From Stemphylium vesicarium (taxonomy: Eukaryota > Ascomycota > Dothideomycetes > Pleosporales > Pleosporaceae), in contig QXCR01000026.1 of assembly GCA_004380135.1 (NCBI GenBank), forward strand, positions 248,001 to 312,000: a stretch of DNA of 64,000 bases, given 5' to 3'. Below the pieces are notes generated by a model. The model had not been told where the DNA came from. It made no database searches and was given only the letters and a program-made list of their open reading frames with translations. A program made the translations under genes and the position numbers. Positions 57,723 through 64,000 of the stretch are shown here, in pieces (the stretch's first letter is position 1; each line of letters starts with the position of its first letter).

Positions 57723-58622
57723 ATGAACGCTCCTAGTAATACTGAAGGTACCCAGGCCGAAGATTCTCCAACACAGAATACCATGCCATACTCGAATTAC
57801 TTTGACAATCCCTACCTCAGCGATGCCTACAATCCAGGCCCTGACTACACGCTAAACACATTCTTCGACTCTGATTCCTTTTTCGACCAACCCGTCACAT
57901 CGGTCGAGACGACATCCGGCATCTCATCAAAACCCCAAGAAATGCTACACTCAACATCGACAAGCATCCCACAACCATTTCCGCAAACCTTCAATCCAGC
58001 ACAATTCGGACAACAATTCGGCCAATATCCATACGATTACTCAATAAATCCTACGCCACCGCAAGCCGGCGAAGCCGAATGCGTTTCTCCCGCGACGACG
58101 ACGTCACGAACCTCCTCACAGTGTGGAGACGGGCCCCAACAAGCCGTGTCGCCCTCGCTCAGCCCCCACATGCTCAAGCGCGAATCGCCCAGCTCAGCGG
58201 CCTCAGCATCGGAATCCTCGACTCCCAAACGACCAACCAGGAAGCGGGGTCGCCCGAAAATGGACCGCAGAAGCACCGACAGCCAACCCGTCGCAACATC
58301 GCCAACGCTCAAATGCCAGCGAACAAAACGCCAGCCGCACAACCAAGTCGAGCGCAAGTATCGCGAGGGCCTAAACTCTGAACTCGAGAGGCTGAGGAAG
58401 GCGGTGCCGGGGCTGAGACAGAGCGATGAGGCCGGCAAGATTGGACAGCCGAAACCTAGTAAGGCGATGATCTTGGCGAGTGCGATTGAGTATATTGAGG
58501 CTGTGGAGAGGGAGAGAGATGCGTTGAGAGAGGAGAATGAGCGGTTACGCAGGAATCAAGGGATGATGAGGGGTGGCGGTGCGAGACATGAGTTGTTGGC
58601 TGAGTTTCTCATGGAGTCGTAG
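57723..58622 (+). CDS. bHLH-zip transcription factor with SREBP-type tyrosine
   Basis: An intronless 299-residue nuclear regulator. The N-terminal 170 residues are disordered and rich in Ser, Pro, Gln and Phe. An AT-hook-like KRGRPK lies at 174-179. The basic region runs about 199-218 with His206, Glu210, Arg211 and Tyr213; the loop is long and followed by PKPSKAMILASAIEYI and a short leucine zipper with RERDALREENERLR. A Tyr at the position where most bHLH proteins have Arg is the mark of SREBP-class proteins and allows binding to sterol elements as well as E-boxes. There is no membrane segment, so it resembles soluble SrbB-like factors. Targets are unknown. Confidence 0.87.
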   Translation: MNAPSNTEGTQAEDSPTQNTMPYSNYFDNPYLSDAYNPGPDYTLNTFFDSDSFFDQPVTSVETTSGISSKPQEMLHSTSTSIPQPFPQTFNPAQFGQQFGQYPYDYSINPTPPQAGEAECVSPATTTSRTSSQCGDGPQQAVSPSLSPHMLKRESPSSAASASESSTPKRPTRKRGRPKMDRRSTDSQPVATSPTLKCQRTKRQPHNQVERKYREGLNSELERLRKAVPGLRQSDEAGKIGQPKPSKAMILASAIEYIEAVERERDALREENERLRRNQGMMRGGGARHELLAEFLMES

Positions 58623-59313
58623 CGGTTGGGAAGAGAGAGAGGGTAGTTGAGATGAGTGAAGCTCGTGCGGGCATGAGGGAACTACATGAATGAAAGAGGT
58701 GGTACATTCCCGTGCCATGTAAATTGAACGTCGTTTATATGCAGGAAAGTTTGATTCGTGGCGCATCGCTAGATATCCCACTCGGTTTTCTTGCACTCGA
58801 TTTGCAGTGAGATTATTATAGTCATAGACTGTACATTATACCATATGTATTAAGACTACTAGCTAATGATAGCTACGATCTGGATAGACCTGCATCTCCT
58901 GTCGCGACGTCAAGTATGCGAGATGAATACATGCAGCATAATCCTGCGCTTCGCGATGCATGTTACGTTGGATTAATCATGTAAGTTCACTCCTGTAGGT
59001 GTAACGTGGAAAGGGACTGAACGACGGTTGAACGAGCAGTGTAAAACAATGGAATCAGGGTACAGCCAGTATCGGTTCCGCTCCTTCAATGCTGCGTTGG
59101 TAGTGCCAGTCCTCCATGCAGCCAGTGAAAATATTTCCTCTCCTGAGGTACAACCCCACCTCTGCCCCGCCAAACCTACCAAAATCCCACACCCAACCTA
59201 TCTACACGATAATAGGTAGGCGCATCAGATTATTTTCTGTCAGCCTTTGCATGCGCTCAATTCAAGATTATTATATTTTTTCTAAATCCAATGTCTTCCA
59301 TCAATCATCACTA
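58623..59313. other. Intergenic between bHLH gene and tRNA-Lys
   Basis: About 690 bp of 3' flank and tRNA upstream DNA. No coding frame with recognisable content. Confidence 0.5.
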
Positions 59314-59422
59314 GCCCGGCTAGCTCAATCGGTAGAGCGTGAGACTCTTAGTCTTTCACGGTCTAACAGACACGATTACTCAGTACATCTCAAGGTTGTG
59401 GGTTCGACCCCCACGTCGGGCT
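59314..59422 (+). tRNA. tRNA-Lys(CTT) with a 36-nt intron
   Basis: The acceptor stem pairs GCCCGGC with GTCGGGC and the discriminator base is T. The A box (TAGCTCAATCGG) and B box (GGTTCGACCCC) are present. The anticodon stem is TGAGA/TCTCA, the loop is CTCTTA...A, and the anticodon CTT lies at 59347-59349. The intron (59351-59386) starts at the canonical place one base after the anticodon. Two T runs follow the gene. Confidence 0.93.
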
Positions 59423-59980
59423 TGGTTTTCTTTTTTGATCTTCTTGGCTATCCCAAGCATTTTGCTCGCTTGCTCTGAATGCTGCTTATGATGAGGCTGA
59501 TACGCGGCGTTCTCGAGTGGGTGGTGCGGAGAACAGGTCCGCCTCCACAGAACGACAAGGACTGTCATTGCTTTTGGTCTATTTGTAGCAATGCTTTCTT
59601 TTTTTGTGAGACAATAGAGAGACTTGAGCCTGATGGTGTAGTTGGGCGTCGTTGGAGGCGGTTTAGGTTGTAGGCTCCGCGGAGCCATTCTCGCTGTGCT
59701 TTGGAGCAAGGCAGTGATCCACTTGCTTCTTTTTACTGCCCACATGTATCCCGTCCTGAAAGATTTGCCCCGACATAGCTCTACGGCCTTGGGAGCTTTA
59801 TTTAATAGACACGTGATTCACCATCAGAACGAGCAATATGGTGGACATTGCAGCGGTGGAATCAAAACCGCAACAGCAAAACTGATGGTATAGAATTTTA
59901 GCACGCTCACTAACAAAACATGATCAACGACCTTGGAAGTCACTTTTTGCCATGAACAGCCAGGCAGTTCGGGGGTTATA
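59423..59980. other. Intergenic between tRNA-Lys and bromodomain gene
   Basis: About 560 bp of spacer that contains the tRNA terminator and the bromodomain gene's 3' flank. No coding frame is supported. Confidence 0.5.
59426..59436 (+). terminator. Pol III terminator of tRNA-Lys
   Basis: TTTT, one C, then TTTTTT, beginning four bases after the tRNA 3' end, fits RNA polymerase III termination with a back-up site. Confidence 0.75.
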
Positions 59981-62494
59981 CTACAATTTCCTCCGCTTGC
60001 TTGCCGTGGGTAGGTCTTCATCTTCGGCTGCAGGCGTGCCCTCGTTGCCTCCTTTACCGCTGTCTCTCTCGACATCTCTCCATGTGCTGACTAGCCCTTG
60101 GACGGTCTGGAACATGTCTCTCGCGTCGTTGACTACGCCTTCCTCGCCGGGATTGAACATGACGGCATTGACAAACATGCGCATGAGCTCCTTTTCTAAT
60201 TGTGCCGCGTTGACAATGGACTTTGGAGGTACATTATCTGCTGTGATTGGGAGCTCGACGACGCCTCCTGTTGCACCACCAGGACTACCAGTGGGGTTGT
60301 CGGACGCCGCTGCAGCTGCGGCAACTTGTTTCGAGCCTGTAGCAATGGCTTTCTTAATGGAAGTAAGATCCGTCGGGCGCTTGATGATGTCATAGTAGCC
60401 TTCTGCGTCTTTTGCACGAACCGCAGTGTTAAAGGTAGAGGCGTGTTTATGCGAGTTAATGTCATACATCATGGGGGCCGTCATGCGCGCAAAGTTTCGG
60501 GGTGCAACGAGGGCTTTGGGAGGACCAGGGGTGCTGAAGGAGCGATCTTCTGCTTCTTCGAGTGAAGCTTCGCGAGCGTTGCGCTTTCGACGAGTAGAAA
60601 GAGATGAAGCAGGGGCTGCTCCTCTACGTCGAGTAGACATGTGCGTTGGCGTTTCAGCTGCTCCTTCCTCTTCCATAGCATCAACCGATGTTCCTCGCTC
60701 AGACTTGATTTTGTGGCCAGCTTGTGATTCGTTATCAGCCGCCACCGTATCAGTATGAGAGAGGATAGACTGGCTTCTGCTACGATCCCGTACCGAACCA
60801 CCAGCTCGCGAAGATGCAATGCTTCCAGGCCGTGTCTTCTTTGCAGAAGCTTTTCGCCGTGAGCGACCGGAGCGAGTCTCGGGCTCGAGCAAAGATTCTT
60901 CTTCATGATCGTTGGATTGCTTGGAATTCTGTGGTGTTTCCGCCTCTGCTACAGATTCCTGCTCCGCTTCTTTCTCTTTGCCCTTTGCCCTTGATTTCCG
61001 TTGTGACTTCAGTTTCGCTGGAGATTGTTTTGTGCGGATCAGTGGCGGCACATCATCAAGAGGCTCGACTTCAGGACGCGGGCTTGCGGGGGTCGCGGGA
61101 GATGCATTGAAGCTGGATCGCTTCCAGAGACTCTTGACTGATACCGGAGTTCCGAGACTACTATGCGGAGAGCGTGCGCTCGTGGGGGTAGAGAAAGACT
61201 GTCTCGCCTGGATGACAAGGGGATGAACGGGGGGTACACCTGCTCTGCCAGCACCGGGCGTTTGTAGGTTTACCCGTGGCGGCTGCTGTCGATTGCTTGC
61301 GGGTGTGGAAGTCTGAGGGTATTGCGGCGGCACGGCTGTTTGGTGGTGGACACGCGATGGATCTTGGGGTGCGACCTGGAAAGGCGGCAGCATGAAGCCT
61401 GCTTGAGGCGGTGGATGTGACATTTGCGGTTGGATGGGAGGGTATGGTTGGTGTCCAGGATGAGAATACTGCGCCCTCTGCTGCTGTCCAGGATGCAGTC
61501 CGGGGGAATGGGGCCCTGGTTGTTGTGGAGGGAACTGCTGATGCGGCGGATGGTATGGTGGGTGTGCTCCTGGAGGGCCATACTGGAGCACCCCATTGCC
61601 TCCATAGTTCTGGCTGGGGGGATGTTGGAACTGTGGGCCTGGAGATGCGACCGCGGGCGACGGAGGCTGAGTCTGTGCGGGAGGGAAGGGAGAGATGTTC
61701 GGATATGGCGCGCCATTGTAGGTTGGGTGAGGTTGGGGTTGCGGGGGCTGGGCTCGGGGCGGTGGTGGAGGCGTGGGATGCGGCTGCGGTGTGGAAGGTG
61801 TGCGTCGAGCGTCGATGGACGGGTGCTTCTTGCGCTGGGACGGCGAAGGCTGCTTGTTTTGGGTGGGCTCTGGGGAAGGCGCGATGACGGGGCTACTTCG
61901 CGCGCCATTCTGGGCCGGCTGGGGGCTCGCGTTCGGCTGCAATGGCTTCTGGGCAAGATGGGGTGACTTGCGGGGCAGCGTAGGGCTTCGCGACGCGGGT
62001 GTCCGTCCGTTGGCCCTCTCCCTCAGCTGGTCGTCCCATTCGCCGCGGTCGATGCTCTTGAGGTCGCGCTGCAGGCGCTCGTAGCGGTCCTCCTCGGACC
62101 TGATCTGCTCGGTGATCTCGTAGCGGTACGACGCGTACAGCTTGGTGACCAGGCGCGGGATGAGGTGTTGGTGCTGCAGCGATTCCTGGACCGTCGGCAG
62201 GCTTGGGCTATGCCTCTTTCTCTTGGCCGGGTTCGCGCCGTCTCCGTTCGGGGCGTCGCTGTCGCCGGCCTGCTCATACTCCAGCTCTCGCTTCAGACGC
62301 TCCAGGTAAAAGTTGCGCAGGGCATCGGGGCTGAGGCGGCCGGCCTGGAAGTAGCGGTCGGCGGTGACGTCCGGGTTCTTCTTCAGCAGGTCCGAGATGC
62401 GGGCGAAGACGGATGGCTGGACGCCATAGGCATGCAGGCACTGGAACAGCAGGAGCGACTCGAGGTTGGTGTAGGCAGAGAGGCTAGTAGTCAT
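59981..62494 (-). CDS. Bromodomain protein, BRD8/Bdc1-like NuA4 subunit
   Basis: An intronless 837-residue nuclear protein. The ATG at 62494 (MTTSLSAYTN) is chosen as start. The N-terminal 150 residues are helical and conserved-looking (LLLFQCLHAYG, RNFYLERLKRELEYEQ, LVTKLYASYRYEITEQI, ending in a coiled coil). A long Pro/Gln/His-rich disordered region follows, then basic Ser-rich linkers. The bromodomain occupies about residues 670-815, with YYDIIKRPTDL in the ZA loop and VMFNP, which carries the acetyl-lysine-contacting Asn. An Ala/Gly-rich insert extends the ZA loop. A bromodomain near the C-terminus of a protein with this N-terminus fits the BRD8/Bdc1 subunit of the NuA4 histone acetyltransferase complex. 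The complex assignment is inference. Confidence 0.82.
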   Translation of the reverse strand: MTTSLSAYTNLESLLLFQCLHAYGVQPSVFARISDLLKKNPDVTADRYFQAGRLSPDALRNFYLERLKRELEYEQAGDSDAPNGDGANPAKRKRHSPSLPTVQESLQHQHLIPRLVTKLYASYRYEITEQIRSEEDRYERLQRDLKSIDRGEWDDQLRERANGRTPASRSPTLPRKSPHLAQKPLQPNASPQPAQNGARSSPVIAPSPEPTQNKQPSPSQRKKHPSIDARRTPSTPQPHPTPPPPPRAQPPQPQPHPTYNGAPYPNISPFPPAQTQPPSPAVASPGPQFQHPPSQNYGGNGVLQYGPPGAHPPYHPPHQQFPPQQPGPHSPGLHPGQQQRAQYSHPGHQPYPPIQPQMSHPPPQAGFMLPPFQVAPQDPSRVHHQTAVPPQYPQTSTPASNRQQPPRVNLQTPGAGRAGVPPVHPLVIQARQSFSTPTSARSPHSSLGTPVSVKSLWKRSSFNASPATPASPRPEVEPLDDVPPLIRTKQSPAKLKSQRKSRAKGKEKEAEQESVAEAETPQNSKQSNDHEEESLLEPETRSGRSRRKASAKKTRPGSIASSRAGGSVRDRSRSQSILSHTDTVAADNESQAGHKIKSERGTSVDAMEEEGAAETPTHMSTRRRGAAPASSLSTRRKRNAREASLEEAEDRSFSTPGPPKALVAPRNFARMTAPMMYDINSHKHASTFNTAVRAKDAEGYYDIIKRPTDLTSIKKAIATGSKQVAAAAAASDNPTGSPGGATGGVVELPITADNVPPKSIVNAAQLEKELMRMFVNAVMFNPGEEGVVNDARDMFQTVQGLVSTWRDVERDSGKGGNEGTPAAEDEDLPTASKRRKL

Positions 62495-63287
62495 CCCCCA
62501 GGCGTCTGCAGCGCGAGGGCGATGGGCCTGGGGCGCGATGGGAGCCACGGCGGCGAGCGAGGCGTAGAGAGGGCGACTCGGGTGATGGGCGCGTCAGGAG
62601 GGGAATCCGTGGCAGATGGGCGTGTCGCTTGGTTTGATGAGGAAATTGTCGCAAATTGTCGTCGGGGTGCATCGCAGCCCAGCCAGCCCCGGGGCCCTTT
62701 GCAACGGCCCCCAATGGCTGCCCCGGGCGCCCGCCAATCAGGCGCGTCCAGCCTCGGTGTCCTGAACGCGAGCGCGGGGCCCAGACTGCGAGACTATGTC
62801 GCGAGCGGGACCTGGACGTGACGACGGCTTGCATCTTGGATAAGGACGGGCCTTGTCCATCTACTGTCTATACCATCGAGCATCTTTGCCGACACTTCTG
62901 CTGCGTCGACGTGTCATCCGCCGCCGCTTTCATTTTTCGTCGGGCTCGGGAGCTGCGGCGCATTCAAGCCCTCCTTCCCAAGCTCCACTACTGATCTACG
63001 CCCGAATGAGTTTGGAGCATAGGCGTCCCCTTTTTCCTTACATTGCAATCGTCCTGCGACCTCTATTCCAGGGGAGCCATATTATGCTCCCTCCCTCCTC
63101 TACCCCGTCCGACTGACCTGCATGAAACATCTCTGATCTTCCGAGCTGATTGCTTCTTCACCAGCCCATAAATATATCCACTTCCACCCATTCCCTCTCC
63201 CCGTCCTTCTCCAAAGCTGCTCCCGCATCTTGGACCTTGCATCCTGCGCCCACATATACCGCCGCTCCGTCGCCTCATTCCAGCATC
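62495..63287. promoter_or_regulatory. Divergent promoter region between bromodomain and small coiled-coil genes
   Basis: About 790 bp between two start codons on opposite strands. A TATA-like CATAAATATAT at 63167-63177 lies about 110 bp upstream of the plus-strand ATG, followed by a CT-rich leader. No coding frame is supported. Confidence 0.45.
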
Positions 63288-63878
63288 ATGACCTCGTCCT
63301 ACCCTGCACAGTCCGCCGCCATGGAGGATCCAGACCAAGGCTGGAAGCCAAACAACCGTCCCCAATCGTGAGCTCTCCCGGCGCTAGCATAGTTCCCGCC
63401 TACCTATTCTGACCTCGCCCGCAGCACCGTAGCGCGCAACTTCATGTCGGAGCTCGACAGCCTGTTCAACTTGGACGGCGGCGTGGAGAACCTCGACAAG
63501 ACTGTGCTTGAGAAGTAGGCCCTTGCCCCGAGCCCCTCACCGCCATGAAGCGCCGACTGACTCCCGCGCAGGAAGGAAGCTGTCACCACCCAGACCAAGG
63601 AGCTCGAGGCTCTCGAAGCAAGGCTGCGCGCCGCCGAGGAGCGTCTGAACCAGGCAAAGAGCAACTCGCCACCAGCAAAGAGCGACAGCCAGCGCCGTGC
63701 CGAGCAAGACCAGGCACGGCTGCAAGGGGCCGCAAGCCCTCTCGCACAGAAGACGGCAAACATGCCAGGTGCACTTCCACAAGGTGCGCCTCCACAGACA
63801 CCAACCCCCTCATCGACCACCAGCGCTGACTATGTCCTCGTAGAGAGGCCACGCTCCGCCAAGCCTGAGACCGCATAG
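63288..63878 (+). CDS. Small coiled-coil protein, hypothetical
   Basis: I do not recognise this protein. Three exons, 63288-63367, 63425-63514 and 63572-63878, join in frame to 158 residues; both introns are 57 bp GT...AG. The N-terminal part is acidic and hydrophilic (MEDPDQGWKPNN), the middle has ARNFMSELDSLFNLDGG, and residues about 57-90 form a coiled coil (KELEALEARLRAAEERL). The C-terminal half is Pro/Ser/Gln-rich and disordered, ending in VLVERPRSAKPETA. It shares a promoter region with the bromodomain gene. The window ends 122 bp after its stop, so it is complete. Confidence 0.72.
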
Positions 63879-64000
63879 CTTTCCTTCATTGACGACGATA
63901 CCACGATACCCAGGCACTGCGTCCACGCTCCCCATACATCTCCGTCTATGCAGTCAGGAGACTGCATCTTGGAAAGGGGCATACTTTTTATAATCGACGA

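Noticed and set aside
57376..57723. 115-codon open stretch ending at the bHLH start codon, as an upstream ORF
   Set aside because: It contains no ATG, so it is not a translatable upstream ORF by the usual rule.
1..64000. CRISPR arrays, prokaryotic operons, intact transposons or LTRs
   Set aside because: No regularly spaced repeats, no transposase or reverse-transcriptase motifs and no long terminal repeats were seen; intron-bearing genes show the DNA is fungal.

Overview
The window is eukaryotic nuclear DNA from a filamentous ascomycete. Genes are mostly broken by 41-56 bp GT...AG introns, the regulators include Zn2Cys6, HMG-box and bHLH proteins typical of fungi, and both tRNA genes carry short introns after the base 3' of the anticodon. 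Gene content (GH93-like and CE1 cell-wall enzymes, a CBM18 secreted protein, IFI6-like and CENP-Q-like proteins) suggests a plant-associated Dothideomycete, probably Pleosporales. That placement is inference; no marker gene is present. There is no sign of bacterial operons, CRISPR or intact transposons.

Layout. 1-24 kb is a run of minus-strand genes: an MFS sugar/polyol transporter, a membrane-anchored alpha/beta hydrolase, an HMG-box regulator, a SGNH/GDSL-like protein lacking the usual nucleophile, the meiotic SPO22/ZIP4 protein, an AcuM/RDS2-type gluconeogenesis regulator, a CENP-Q-type kinetochore protein and a secreted BNR/GH93-like glycosidase. The glycosidase is divergent from a secreted feruloyl esterase (24.5 kb). 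25-39 kb holds an endonuclease III-like glycosylase divergent from acyl-protein thioesterase 1, tRNA-Glu(CTC), a three-module chitin-binding protein, an IFI6/ISG12-like membrane protein, a short-chain dehydrogenase, a coiled-coil protein and a divergent HSPA12-like Hsp70 protein. 39-52 kb is gene-poor, with one Zn2Cys6 factor at 46.1-47.5 kb flanked by about 7 and 5 kb of apparently non-coding DNA. 52-64 kb holds a PhoD phosphatase, an MPPED-like metallophosphoesterase, a bHLH factor with an SREBP-type tyrosine, tRNA-Lys(CTT), a BRD8/Bdc1-like bromodomain protein and a small coiled-coil protein.

Most gene models were rebuilt by hand from splice sites and checked for reading-frame continuity; for most multi-exon genes the summed exon length is divisible by three. 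The most unusual observation is in the acyl-protein thioesterase gene. Its TGA stop is followed at once, in the same frame, by 43 sense codons that encode a hydrophobic helix flanked by basic residues. This suggests stop-codon readthrough to a tail-anchored isoform, or a recently truncated ancestral tail.
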